Source: Croceibacterium salegens (GTDB lineage Bacteria > Pseudomonadota > Alphaproteobacteria > Sphingomonadales > Sphingomonadaceae). Taken from it: DNA of 64,000 bases. Positions 6,864 through 14,988 of the stretch are shown in pieces. Positions within the stretch are counted from its first letter, which is position 1. Each line of letters begins with the position of its first letter. The DNA lies in contig NZ_WTYM01000022.1 of NCBI RefSeq assembly GCF_009827435.1, forward strand, positions 1 through 64,000, written 5' to 3'. The notes under the pieces were generated by a model that ran no database searches, was not told the DNA's origin, and saw nothing but the letters and a program-made list of their open reading frames with translations. The position numbers and the translations under genes were made by a program.

Positions 6864-8105
6864 ATGACTATGGCAATGTTCACGGAGGTAATTCTTCGAG
6901 ACTGGCGTCAGTTCTCTCACGTGCAAGTGCCACTCGAGAGTCCGTGCACCATAATTACTGGCGTAAACGGTTCAGGGAAGACCACACTCCTCACCATCTT
7001 ATCGAAGCATTTTGGCTGGAATCTGCACTTCGTTTCCACTCCCCTTCTAGGGAAGAAGCGCGCGCAACGCTATTACAGTGACATCTACGACCCTCAAAGC
7101 TTCAGCGAGACCGAGGAGTTGCCCGAAGGAAGTTTCGAGGTGGGCTCCATCGCATATGGCGACGGTGCAAAGTGCACGCTGAGCACAAAAGCCCGCACTG
7201 GTGCGAATTATCATCTGGACTACAACGGCATACAGCAAGTTGCAGGGCTCTACATTCCGTCACATCGCCCGGTTTCTGTCTTTGCGCCTGTCAACGACAT
7301 TCCTACAAACCCAATCGCACTAAGCCAGCTCTACCAATCCTACTTTTCGGTTCTTTCACAATCAATGATGAGCGCTGGAAACCTGCGAAATCCCGCTCTC
7401 ACTCAGAAACAAAACATCATTGCTTTGGCGGTATTTGGAGAAAGCTCAGAGCACGTAGAGGCCAATCCAGAATACGTGGGCAGGATAAAGGAATTTGAAG
7501 CGGCATTAAAGCAGGCTCTACCCCAGGACCTAGGCTTTGAAAGGTTGATCATTCGGTCGCCCGACATTGTCTTGCGGACCAAAACTGGAGATTTTTCAAT
7601 TGATAGTATGTCAGGAGGAATAAACGCGATATTTTCTATAGTATGGCAAATATATTGCTTCGGAATTGGAAAAACTGAATTCGTTGTCGCAATCGACGAA
7701 CCCGAAAATCATCTCCACCCTAGCATGCAAAAGACCTTCCTGCCGAATCTTCTCACTGCGTTTCCGCATGTGAAATTCATCGTCGCGACCCATAGCCCAT
7801 TCATTGTTAGCAGCTTTGCTGAGGCCACAGTAGTTTCACTACAGCGAACCAGCGAAGACGGGCCCCGGAGTCGCATTCATTCAGAAATTTTGGAAGCTGC
7901 TGACCTGTCGGCAACACCAAATTCCATTCTCCGTGATGTGCTTAAAGTAGATTCGGTTCTGCCGATTTGGGTGGATGCGAAAATTAGGGAATTGCTCAAG
8001 ATGGCGGACGGAATGCCAGATGAGCAGCGGGGGTCATTTCTAATGAACCAGTTAGAAGAGCTAGGCATTGGCGACTCAATTGCGGAATATGGGGCGTCGC
8101 AATGA
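6864..8105 (+). CDS. ptuA: PtuA-like AAA/ABC-type ATPase (Septu-type defence)
   Basis: About 413 aa. Walker A is GVNGSGKTT near residue 34-41, an ABC-type signature lies in DSMSGGINAIF, Walker B/D-loop in VAIDEPENHLHPSM, and the switch histidine in IVATHSPFIVSSF. This is the overcoming-lysogenisation-defect/SMC-like ATPase type used in many defence systems. The downstream HNH gene overlaps by four bases (ATGA), the hallmark Septu arrangement in which the ATPase controls the nuclease. ATG 6864 has AGGGA five bases upstream; ATGs at 6831, 6870 and 6876 are alternatives. It is somewhat shorter than classic PtuA, so it may represent a divergent subtype. Confidence 0.82.
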   Translation: MTMAMFTEVILRDWRQFSHVQVPLESPCTIITGVNGSGKTTLLTILSKHFGWNLHFVSTPLLGKKRAQRYYSDIYDPQSFSETEELPEGSFEVGSIAYGDGAKCTLSTKARTGANYHLDYNGIQQVAGLYIPSHRPVSVFAPVNDIPTNPIALSQLYQSYFSVLSQSMMSAGNLRNPALTQKQNIIALAVFGESSEHVEANPEYVGRIKEFEAALKQALPQDLGFERLIIRSPDIVLRTKTGDFSIDSMSGGINAIFSIVWQIYCFGIGKTEFVVAIDEPENHLHPSMQKTFLPNLLTAFPHVKFIVATHSPFIVSSFAEATVVSLQRTSEDGPRSRIHSEILEAADLSATPNSILRDVLKVDSVLPIWVDAKIRELLKMADGMPDEQRGSFLMNQLEELGIGDSIAEYGASQ

Positions 8106-8749
8106 GGAAACTACAGAAGCTCCAGGAGCCGCAGGTGCTAACGGACAATGCGGCCAACTGGCAGAAATTGGTCGATGAAAATCCTACCTATACTAATAAG
8201 TATAGGTATCGCCATGACGAAATCAAAAATCGATTACACGAAGAAACCGGGGAAAAATGCATATATTGTGAAGCAAAAATGAGACCCGTTGCGCCTAGCA
8301 ATATCGAGCATATCATTCCCGTTTCATATGACCCTAGCAAGAGGTTCGTGTGGGATAATCTAACAATAGCTTGCCCTGAGTGTAATCGTCTGAAGGGTGC
8401 GGTCTACGACGAATTTCAGAAGTTCATTAATCCCTACAGCGATGATGTCGAAGCGCTATTGTTGCATCGCGGACCGATGGTTGGATGGCAGGCTGGCCAA
8501 GCCGATGCGGAGCTTACGGTCAAGTATCTTCGCTTGGATAGCGGTGAGCGAACCACGCTTATGATGAGAAAGATTGAGGCCATTAGTGACATTGACGATA
8601 AAGTTGAGCGATATACCCAACACAAGGGAACGCCTCTAGGCGACGTGATTGCAGCTAGAATAAGAAAGCGAACAGAAAAAGGGGAAGAATTTTCTGCGAT
8701 GATAAGGTCAATACTGAGTCAGGCTGGACTCAATGAGTTGATTGCGTAA
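8102..8749 (+). CDS. ptuB: PtuB-like HNH endonuclease (TIGR02646 type)
   Basis: The 215-aa protein carries a zinc-bound HNH fold: C53-x2-C56 in EKCIYCEAK, E69-H70 in NIEHIIP, N86 in WDNL and C91-x2-C94-N95 in CPECNRLKG. This is the TIGR02646/PtuB pattern, seen both in Septu and as the effector of retron Ec78. No reverse transcriptase is found nearby, which favours stand-alone Septu. The ATG lies inside the stop of the ATPase gene, implying translational coupling. Family members are thought to cut DNA or tRNA-like targets after phage infection. The exact target here is unknown. Confidence 0.85.
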   Translation: MRKLQKLQEPQVLTDNAANWQKLVDENPTYTNKYRYRHDEIKNRLHEETGEKCIYCEAKMRPVAPSNIEHIIPVSYDPSKRFVWDNLTIACPECNRLKGAVYDEFQKFINPYSDDVEALLLHRGPMVGWQAGQADAELTVKYLRLDSGERTTLMMRKIEAISDIDDKVERYTQHKGTPLGDVIAARIRKRTEKGEEFSAMIRSILSQAGLNELIA

Positions 8750-8761
8750 TTTGGCAGGCAT

Positions 8762-8778
8762 ACCCTTGGGACAAGGGT
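8762..8778 (+). terminator. Hairpin after the ptuAB genes
   Basis: ACCCTTG (8762-8768) pairs with CAAGGGT (8772-8778) across a three-base loop, 12 bases after the ptuB stop. The following bases are only weakly T-rich, so termination efficiency is uncertain. Confidence 0.4.
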
Positions 8779-9092
8779 CCTGTCATTTCGATGGTGTTGG
8801 ACAAATTTGAGAATACGCTCCTCAAAACTTTGAAGGATGGCCGCGAAAGAGGAATGACACGAGCGATATGCCGTATCCTTCCCACTCATCGCGGTATCTT
8901 AGCTGCTTCATTCCGATGCGTGCCGAGTGACGAACTTCATTCGGGACTGCACCGTTGACCAGCCAACCGCAGATGAGGACGGCCCTGACTAGCCAAGACA
9001 TCAACAAAAGATCATTTGTTGGTCGTTTTGTTGGCCTCGAAAAGATCGTATGCATTTAAGTATTTTATATATCGTATTTTTCTTAAGCCCGG
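8779..9092. other. Right end of the element, no gene
   Basis: About 310 bases between ptuB and the tRNA. It contains TGTTGGAC at 8795-8802 and TTGTTGG-type copies at 9016-9036, echoing the tandem repeat before the integrase gene, and ends in an AT-rich run next to attR. A 77-codon frame on the minus strand (8822-9055) has no recognisable features and was not accepted. Confidence 0.45.
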
Positions 9093-9106
9093 TGGCGGAG
9101 CGGGAG
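9093..9106. repeat. Right attachment site (attR) in the tRNA-Ser 3' end
   Basis: These 14 bases (TGGCGGAGCGGGAG) are identical to 2470-2483 and comprise the CCA end and acceptor strand of the tRNA. Identity stops on both sides of the 14 bases. Confidence 0.75.
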
Positions 9107-9183
9107 GGATTCGAACCCTCGATACGGGGTTGCCGTATACACACTTTCCAGGCGTGCGCCTTCGACCACTCGGCCACCGCTCC
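9093..9183 (-). tRNA. tRNA-Ser (anticodon GGA)
   Basis: Read on the minus strand, GGAGCGG (9183-9177) pairs with CCGCTCC before G and an encoded CCA (9095-9093). The anticodon loop CUGGAAA gives GGA for UCC codons, and the long variable arm (ATACGG...CCGTAT) is typical of class II serine tRNAs. The T-loop GTTCGAATC is intact. Its 3' end is the attachment site of the element on the left; the gene remains complete after integration. Confidence 0.97.
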
Positions 9184-9266
9184 GCGTGCCTTTTCGCGCT
9201 ACCGCTTCGCTACTTGAGCGCAGGATGCCGTCCGGGCGAGGCGCGCCCTAGCCGCAGCCGCTTGCC

Positions 9267-9701
9267 ATGGCAAGCGAGCCGGACCACACAGCCGCGATGA
9301 ATCGCAACTTTGGGATGCCACCGTCCGCCGACGAAATCGAAATGCTCGCGCGCGCCGCGCTGGAGCGGCTGCCGGACGACTTCGCGCGCCACATCGGCGA
9401 CATCGTTCTGCAGGTAGACGATTTCGCCAGCGACGAGGTGCTCGCCGACCTCGGTATCGAGGATCCGTTCGAGCTTTCCGGGCTCTACGAAGGCGTCGCC
9501 CTGACCGAGCGCAGCATCGAGCACAGCGGCACGATGCCCGATCGCATTTTCCTCTACCGTCGCGCGCTTCTCGACGAATGGGCCGAGCGCGGCGACGTGA
9601 CGCTCGAAGACCTCGTTACTCACGTGGTGGTGCACGAGGTCGGCCACCACTTCGGATTGTCGGACGACGACATGCACGCTCTTGAGGATGCCGTTGGTTG
9701 A
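9267..9701 (+). CDS. Metallopeptidase family protein (zincin_1)
   Basis: The 144-aa cytosolic protein ends with the zinc protease motif HEVGHHFGLSDDDMHALE, and LARAALERLP and RIFLYRRALLDEW match the small zincin (PF06262) family. Size agrees. Substrates are not known. An internal ATG at 9297 (MNRNFG) is an alternative start, giving 134 aa. The gene overlaps the preferred-frame upstream extension of the next ORF but ends 16 bases before that gene's chosen start, so they may be co-transcribed. It is the first chromosomal gene right of the tRNA. Confidence 0.88.
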   Translation: MASEPDHTAAMNRNFGMPPSADEIEMLARAALERLPDDFARHIGDIVLQVDDFASDEVLADLGIEDPFELSGLYEGVALTERSIEHSGTMPDRIFLYRRALLDEWAERGDVTLEDLVTHVVVHEVGHHFGLSDDDMHALEDAVG

Positions 9702-9717
9702 GGGCACCGTGCGGCGC

Positions 9718-10698
9718 ATGAAGCCAAGCCTTATAACAGCATCTCTGCTCGCCCTCACCCTCGCCTCGCCAGCCGCCGCGCAGGAGACTGAACCGCCCAC
9801 GCCGGCCTCGGTCGTGGCAGCCGCCCCGGCGAGCGACTGGAAGCGGATCGATCCCGCCGACCTGCTCGTGATGGATCTTGCGCCGGACGCTGCCGGCAAG
9901 CCCCGCCGGGTGGTCATACAACTCGTCCCCGCCCCGTTCAGCCAGGGCTGGGTCGGCAACATCCGCAAGCTGGCCCAGGCGCAATGGTGGGACGGGACGA
10001 GCGTTTACCGCGTGGTCGACAATTGGGTCGCCCAGTGGGGCGACGTGGATGAGAGCAAGGCGCTGCCCGAGGGGGTGAGCGAGCAGCCAGATGATCAATA
10101 CACAGCACTTTGGTCCGACGTACCCGCACTCTACCGCCAAGCCGGGGATATAATGGTGAACGAGGCGGAAAGATTGGAACGAGTGGCGTCGGGCGCAGAG
10201 CCAAATCGAGGAGATTCTTATGCCGGCTTCACGACGCATTCGAATAGCTGGCCCGTGGCCGTCGAAGCCGGAGATGTGTGGCCCACTCACTGCTACGGCT
10301 CGGTCGGGGTCGCCCGCTCGGTCGGTAGCGGAGGAACAGGCTCCGAGCTCTATGCCGTCATCGGCCATGCACCGCGGCAGCTCGACCGCAACATCGCGGT
10401 CGTTGGCCGGGTAATCGAGGGGATCGAGTATCTCTCCACCCTTCCTCGCGGGCCCACCGGGACGAACGGCGTCTACGAGGATGCCTCGCAGCGGGTGCCA
10501 ATCCTCTCTGTGCGGCTTGGCAGCGAGCTGCAGGAAATTCCCCAGCCGCAGTTCGAATACCTCGACAGCGACAGCCAGAGCTTCGCCGATTACGTCCACG
10601 TTCGCGCCAACCGGCAAGACCCATTCTACCTCCATCCCGCCGGCGGGATCGACATCTGCAACGTCCAACCTCCGATCCGGCGAATTCCCAGCGAATGA
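9718..10698 (+). CDS. Exported cyclophilin-type peptidyl-prolyl isomerase
   Basis: About 326 aa. A signal peptide [22 protein letters not shown] precedes a divergent cyclophilin fold: [42 protein letters not shown], and later YGSVGVARS and [25 protein letters not shown]. It probably folds envelope proteins in the periplasm. The ATG at 9718 is chosen because it gives a clean signal peptide; an upstream start at 9682 would put a charged segment in front. It overlaps the following DUF1905 gene by four bases (ATGA), suggesting an operon. Confidence 0.88.
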   Translation: MKPSLITASLLALTLASPAAAQETEPPTPASVVAAAPASDWKRIDPADLLVMDLAPDAAGKPRRVVIQLVPAPFSQGWVGNIRKLAQAQWWDGTSVYRVVDNWVAQWGDVDESKALPEGVSEQPDDQYTALWSDVPALYRQAGDIMVNEAERLERVASGAEPNRGDSYAGFTTHSNSWPVAVEAGDVWPTHCYGSVGVARSVGSGGTGSELYAVIGHAPRQLDRNIAVVGRVIEGIEYLSTLPRGPTGTNGVYEDASQRVPILSVRLGSELQEIPQPQFEYLDSDSQSFADYVHVRANRQDPFYLHPAGGIDICNVQPPIRRIPSE

Positions 10699-11009
10699 CC
10701 ACCGTCCGGTTCGTAGCGCCGCTGCAGTCGATGATCATCGAGGAGGGCATGCCGCCGATCGGTTTCGTGCACCTCACCGATGAAGCGGCCGAGCAGGTCA
10801 CCTGTCACGAGCTCGAGCGGCGGCTCGAACTCGGCAAGCGGCGCGGGTTCGGTTCGGTCAAGGTCACCGTGCGGGTCGGCGAGAGCGAGTGGCAAACTTC
10901 GGCGTTCCCGTCACAGGGTAGGTGGTTTCTGCCGATCAAGAAGCCGGTGCGGTTGGCAGAGGACCTGGCGGAAGGCGAACCGGTCGAGGTCGAACTCGAC
11001 CTGCTCTAA
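10695..11009 (+). CDS. DUF1905 domain protein
   Basis: The 104-aa protein matches DUF1905: VRFVAPLQS at the start, GFGSVKVTVRVGESEWQTSAFPS in the middle and WFLPIKKPVRLAEDLAEGEPVEVELDL at the end. The family forms small beta-barrels of unknown role. Its start codon overlaps the stop of the cyclophilin gene, and its stop overlaps by four bases the stop of the convergent VOC gene. Confidence 0.88.
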   Translation: MTTVRFVAPLQSMIIEEGMPPIGFVHLTDEAAEQVTCHELERRLELGKRRGFGSVKVTVRVGESEWQTSAFPSQGRWFLPIKKPVRLAEDLAEGEPVEVELDLL

Positions 11010-11368
11010 AGCTTCTGCATCACCTCGATGCGATTGCCGAACGGGTCGACGATATCGCCGCGCACGTAGCCTTCGAGCGGCTTGCCGGGTGTGAAGTCCA
11101 CGCCCCCCGCCCTGACTGCCTCCGCAAACGCCGGGAGGTCGTCGACCAGCAAGGCCGGGTGCGCCTTCTTCGCGGCGCGGAAGTCCTGTTCTATGCCGAG
11201 ATGGATGTGGAGCCCGGCCTGCTCGAACCAGCAGCCTCCCGACACCGCGAGGTGCGGCGGTTTCGGTATCTCTGCCATCTCCAGCACACCGACATAGAAC
11301 GCCCGCGCCCGCTCCTCCTCGCCAGGCGGCATGGCGAGCTGGACGTGGTCGAGGCCGACAATCGCCAT
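11006..11368 (-). CDS. VOC (glyoxalase/extradiol dioxygenase) family protein
   Basis: 120 aa with the VOC fold motifs GLDHVQLAMPPGEEERARAFY, the substrate-side strand HIHLGIEQDF and the closing DPFGNRIEVMQ containing the metal-site glutamate. The reaction cannot be told from sequence; isomerase, thiol transferase and resistance roles occur in the family. It directly precedes the rsh stop on the same strand (4-bp gap), so it may be transcribed with rsh. Confidence 0.88.
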   Translation of the reverse strand: MAIVGLDHVQLAMPPGEEERARAFYVGVLEMAEIPKPPHLAVSGGCWFEQAGLHIHLGIEQDFRAAKKAHPALLVDDLPAFAEAVRAGGVDFTPGKPLEGYVRGDIVDPFGNRIEVMQKL

Positions 11369-11372
11369 GGCC

Positions 11373-13454
11373 TCAGATGCGCTCCGCCTGGGCGACCGCC
11401 TCGCTTGCCCGCAAGGCGCTGACGATGCGGGTCAGGTGTGCGAGGTCGGAGACTTCGAGGTCGACGTCGTAGGTGTGGAACGGGTCGTCGCGCTGGGTCA
11501 GTTCGAGGTTGATTACGTTGGCCCGGTTCTGCGCGAAGATCGTGGCCATCTCGGCCAGCGTTCCGGTCCGGTGGTAGAGCACGACGCGCAGGCGCCCGAC
11601 CGCGCCCTGCGAGCGTTCGCCCCACGACAAGTCGACCCAGTCGTTGTCGATCCCGTTGGCGAGTTCGAGGCAGTTGATGGCGTGGACCTCGACTCCGACA
11701 CCCGGCTTCTTGAGCCCGACGATGCGGTCGCCCGGCACCGGGTGGCAACAGTCGGCGAGCACAAATCCCATGCCCGGCGTCAACCCCTTGATCGAGATCG
11801 CGCGTTCCTGAGCGGGCAGTTCGGGCAGGTCGGCGGTGCAGCCGGGAACGAGCGCCTCCATGACCTCGCGGTCGCTCAGCTTGGCCGAGCCGATGGCGAG
11901 CATCAGGTCGTCCTCGTCATCCAGCTCGAGCCGCTCGACCGCCGCCTTGATCGCCTTGCGGCCGATCTTGGCCGGCACCCGGCCTGCGATGTCGTCGAAC
12001 ATCTTGCGCCCGATCGAGGCTACTTCCTCGCGCTCCTTGGCCCGCACCGCGCGGCGGATCGACGCCCTCGCCTTGCCGGTCACAACGAAGCTGAGCCACG
12101 ACAGCTGCGGCTCCGTGTTCTTGCCCTTGATGATCTCGACCACGTCGCCGTTGTGCAGCTCGGTGCGCAGCGGCATGTGGCGGCCGTTTATCTTCGCCCC
12201 GACGGTCTGCGCGCCGAGGTCGGTGTGCACGGCGAAGGCGAAATCGACCGGGGTCGAACCCTTGGGCAGCTGGAACAGCGCGCCCTTGGGAGTGAAGGCG
12301 AAGATGCGGTCGGAGTAGATCGCCAGCCGGGTGTGTTCGAGCAGCTCCTCGGGATCGTGGCTGGCGTCGACGATCTCGATCAGGTCGCGCAACCAGCCGA
12401 CCTGTCCGTCGGGGCGGTCGTCCTGCTTGTAGGCCCAGTGCGCGGCGAGGCCGAACTCGTTGCGGCGATGCATCTCGCGGGTACGGATCTGCACCTCCAC
12501 GCGCATCGAGTTCTCGTAGATCAGCGTCGTGTGAAGCGAGCGGTAGCCGTTGGTCTTGGGCGTCGAGATGTAGTCCTTGAAGCGCCCCGGCACGAACTGC
12601 CAGACTTGGTGCAGCACCCCGAGCACGCGGTAGCAGTCCTCGACGTTCTCGGTGATGATGCGGAACGCCATGATGTCGGAGATCTGCTCGAAGCTGACGT
12701 GGCGCTCGGCCATCTTGCGCCAGATCGAGTAAGGGTGCTTCTCGCGCCCCGACAGCTCGACGCGGATGCCGGCTTCGGCCAGCGCCTGCTTGATCTTGAG
12801 GGCGATGGCGTCGACCTGCCCCTCGCCGCTGCTGCGGATCTGTTCGAGCCGTCCGGTGATGGTGGCGTAGGCCTCGGGCTCGAGCTGTTCGAAGGCGAGC
12901 AGCTGCATCTCGCGCATGTACTCGTACATCCCCACCCGCTCGGCCAGCGGGGCGTAGATATCCATCGTCTCGCGGGCGATGCGCTTGCGCTTCTCGGGGC
13001 TGCGGATGAAGTGCAGCGTGCGCATGTTGTGCAGCCGGTCGGCGAGCTTGACGAGCAGGACGCGGATGTCCTCGCTCATGGCGAGCAGGAACTTGCGCAG
13101 GTTCTCCGCAGCGCGCTCGTCGTCGGTGAGCTGCTCGATCTTGGAGAGCTTGGTGACCCCGTCGACCAGCCGGGCGACGTCGGGCCCGAAGTTGGCCTCG
13201 ACATCGTCGATCGTCGCCAGCGTGTCCTCGACCGTGTCGTGGAGCAGCGCGGTGATGACCGTGTCCTGGTCGAGCTTGAGGTCGGTGATCAGGCCGGCGA
13301 CCTCGACTGGGTGGCTGAAATAGGGATCACCGCTGGCCCGCTTCTGGGTGCCGTGCTTCTGCACCGTATAGACATAGGCGCGGTTGAGCAGCGCCTCGTC
13401 AGCGTCCGGGTCGTATCCCTTGACCCTCTCGACCAGTTCGTACTGCCTCAGCAT
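11373..13454 (-). CDS. rsh: Bifunctional (p)ppGpp synthetase/hydrolase, RelA/SpoT family
   Basis: About 693 aa. The HD hydrolase domain carries H48 and the HD pair at 72-73 (LLHDTVEDT), plus KLADRLHNMRTL. The synthetase domain has GREKHPYSIWRKM and the downstream LHTTLIYEN. TGS (FTPKGALFQLPKGSTPVDFAFAVHT) and a C-terminal ACT domain follow. The intact HD motif supports both making and degrading the alarmone. The ATG at 13454 (MLRQYELVERVKGY) is chosen, since upstream codons are the tandem-repeat DNA at 13511-13625 and unrelated to RSH proteins. Single Rsh enzymes of this kind control the stringent response in alphaproteobacteria. Confidence 0.97.
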   Translation of the reverse strand: MLRQYELVERVKGYDPDADEALLNRAYVYTVQKHGTQKRASGDPYFSHPVEVAGLITDLKLDQDTVITALLHDTVEDTLATIDDVEANFGPDVARLVDGVTKLSKIEQLTDDERAAENLRKFLLAMSEDIRVLLVKLADRLHNMRTLHFIRSPEKRKRIARETMDIYAPLAERVGMYEYMREMQLLAFEQLEPEAYATITGRLEQIRSSGEGQVDAIALKIKQALAEAGIRVELSGREKHPYSIWRKMAERHVSFEQISDIMAFRIITENVEDCYRVLGVLHQVWQFVPGRFKDYISTPKTNGYRSLHTTLIYENSMRVEVQIRTREMHRRNEFGLAAHWAYKQDDRPDGQVGWLRDLIEIVDASHDPEELLEHTRLAIYSDRIFAFTPKGALFQLPKGSTPVDFAFAVHTDLGAQTVGAKINGRHMPLRTELHNGDVVEIIKGKNTEPQLSWLSFVVTGKARASIRRAVRAKEREEVASIGRKMFDDIAGRVPAKIGRKAIKAAVERLELDDEDDLMLAIGSAKLSDREVMEALVPGCTADLPELPAQERAISIKGLTPGMGFVLADCCHPVPGDRIVGLKKPGVGVEVHAINCLELANGIDNDWVDLSWGERSQGAVGRLRVVLYHRTGTLAEMATIFAQNRANVINLELTQRDDPFHTYDVDLEVSDLAHLTRIVSALRASEAVAQAERI

Positions 13455-13510
13455 GGCCCGCCAAGATGTGGGTGCGCCGCGCCTTGGGCAAGCGGAAAGA
13501 ACGGCGGGGG

Positions 13511-13625
13511 TGTTGACACGTGGGACACGATGCCGTGCGAAACGGCCAATTGTGTCACCTTGTCGGCCAAAAGCGTCGCCTTGCGGGCGAAAACCGTCAC
13601 CTTGCGACCGAAACCGGCACCTTGG
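13511..13625. repeat. Tandem 21-bp repeat cluster with conserved leader, copy 1
   Basis: A leader TGTTGACAC...ACACGATG (13511-13532) is followed by four units beginning near 13554, 13575, 13596 and 13616, consensus GTCRCCTTGCGGGCCAAAAC with a period of 20-21 bases. The cluster at 54578-54695 has the same leader (19 of 22 bases identical) and the same units in the same orientation. It lies in the upstream region of rsh. Whether it is transcribed or translated is unknown. Confidence 0.75.
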
Positions 13626-13758
13626 CATTCGGCGCTGTCAGGCATGATCGAATCGATAAGCATCGCCGGAACGCTGGCACAGCTAGTGGCCTGTAGGACA
13701 GCGATTTTCCTGCCGCGGCGCTTGCGGCTGGCGATGGCAGGCGCATAACGCTGCGGCC

Positions 13759-14910
13759 ATGCCGCCGACCGCGCCCTCCGCCTCCGACACCGTGTTCGAC
13801 CGCGTCTCGGCGCTCGCCCGCGAAACCGGGGCGATCAACCTCGGCCAGGGCTTCCCCGAGATCGAGCACGCGCCCGAACTTCTGGCGGCGGCGCAGCGCG
13901 CGCTGGTCGAGCATTCGAACCAGTACCCGCCGATGCGGGGCCTCCCCGAACTACGCGCCGCCGTCGCCCGCTACTACGTGCAGGAACAGGGCCTCGCCGT
14001 CGATCCCGCGCAAGTCATCGTCACCTCCGGCGCGACCGAGGCGCTCGCCGCGGCGATCCTCGCCTTCGTCGGTCCGGGCGACGAGGCGGTGCTGCTGCAG
14101 CCGTTCTACGACGCCTACCTGCCGCTGGTCCGACGCGCGGGCGGCACGGCGCGGATCGTGCCGCTCGAGGCGCCGGGCTGGACCATCCCGTTCGACGCGC
14201 TCGAGGCGGCCATCGGCCCGCGTACCCGCGCCATCCTCGTCAACACCCCCAACAACCCGACCGGCACGCTGGTCAGCCGCGCCGACCTCGAACGGCTCGG
14301 CGCCCTGTGCGAAGCGAGCGACATCGTGCTGATCTGCGACGAGGTCTGGGAAGGCATGATCCTGGACGGCAGCACACAGGTCTCGCCGCTGCACGTCGAG
14401 AGCCTCAAGGACCGGTCGGTCAAGATCGGCTCGGCGGGCAAGATCTTCTCGCTCACCGGGTGGAAGGTCGGCTGGGCCGTCGCCGCCCCGGCACTGGCCG
14501 AACGCATTGCCGCGCAGCACCAGTTCCTGACCTTCACCACCGCCGTGCCGCTGCAATGGGCGGTCGCCGAGGGCCTCGCCCTGCCCGCCGAATGGCACTC
14601 CGAACACCGTGCCCGCTACGTCGCCGCCTACCACCGGCTGGCCGGCGGGCTGGCGCTGGGAGGCTATGCCGTCCTCCCTTCGGCGGCGACCTGGTTCCTG
14701 ACCATCGATCTCACCGCCTCGGACCTCGAATCCGACGACGAGGCGGTGGCGACCCGAATGATCCGCGAAGCCGGCGTCGCGGCCATCCCCGTCAGCGCCT
14801 TCTGCGGCGACGAGCCAGAGAAGGGCTACCTGCGCTTCTGCTTCGCCAAGGAAGACGCCACGCTCGACACCGCAATCGAGCGGCTGGCGCGGTTCCGCGA
14901 GCGGTCCTAG
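13759..14910 (+). CDS. PLP-dependent class I/II aminotransferase (methionine/kynurenine type)
   Basis: 383 aa, fold type I. Motifs: INLGQGFPEIEHAPELL near residue 26, NQYPPMRGLPELR, PNNPTGTLV at about 164, ICDEVWEGM at about 192 and the PLP lysine K228 in GSAGKIFSLTGWKVGWA. The pattern is that of the YbdL/kynurenine-glutamine transaminase group, which act on methionine, glutamine or aromatic acids; the substrate cannot be fixed. The ATG at 13759 has no clear Shine-Dalgarno but gives the family-typical N-terminus. Confidence 0.9.
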   Translation: MPPTAPSASDTVFDRVSALARETGAINLGQGFPEIEHAPELLAAAQRALVEHSNQYPPMRGLPELRAAVARYYVQEQGLAVDPAQVIVTSGATEALAAAILAFVGPGDEAVLLQPFYDAYLPLVRRAGGTARIVPLEAPGWTIPFDALEAAIGPRTRAILVNTPNNPTGTLVSRADLERLGALCEASDIVLICDEVWEGMILDGSTQVSPLHVESLKDRSVKIGSAGKIFSLTGWKVGWAVAAPALAERIAAQHQFLTFTTAVPLQWAVAEGLALPAEWHSEHRARYVAAYHRLAGGLALGGYAVLPSAATWFLTIDLTASDLESDDEAVATRMIREAGVAAIPVSAFCGDEPEKGYLRFCFAKEDATLDTAIERLARFRERS

Positions 14911-14988
14911 CCTGTCCATGGGAAGAGAGCTGGAGAGGAGCATGTCGTGCGAATTGCCAACGATGATTGTGAACGTTATCAGACGCGC

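Larger units (their letters stand above)
2470..9106. mobile_element. Integrative element in tRNA-Ser(GGA) carrying a Septu-type defence module
   Basis: The boundaries are the 14-bp direct repeats at 2470-2483 and 9093-9106. Contents in order: tyrosine integrase, AlpA-like regulator, small acidic ORF, candidate structured RNA, MucR, Imm33-like protein (minus), serine resolvase (minus), PtuA-like ATPase and PtuB-like HNH nuclease. The segment is visibly AT-richer than the DNA right of 9.2 kb. No conjugation, capsid or plasmid replication genes are seen, so it is probably a small satellite-like or mobilisable island. The integrase sits at the end away from the tRNA, which is less common than int beside the tRNA. 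Confidence 0.75.

Noticed and set aside
5400-8749. Retron Ec78-type system
   Set aside because: PtuA/PtuB-like genes are present, but no reverse transcriptase is in the element.
8822-9055. 77-codon minus-strand frame at the right end of the element
   Set aside because: No ribosome binding site or recognised motif; overlaps repeat-like attachment-end DNA.
11331-13748. Very long plus-strand frame antisense to rsh
   Set aside because: A high-GC shadow of the RelA/SpoT gene; low-complexity translation without domains.
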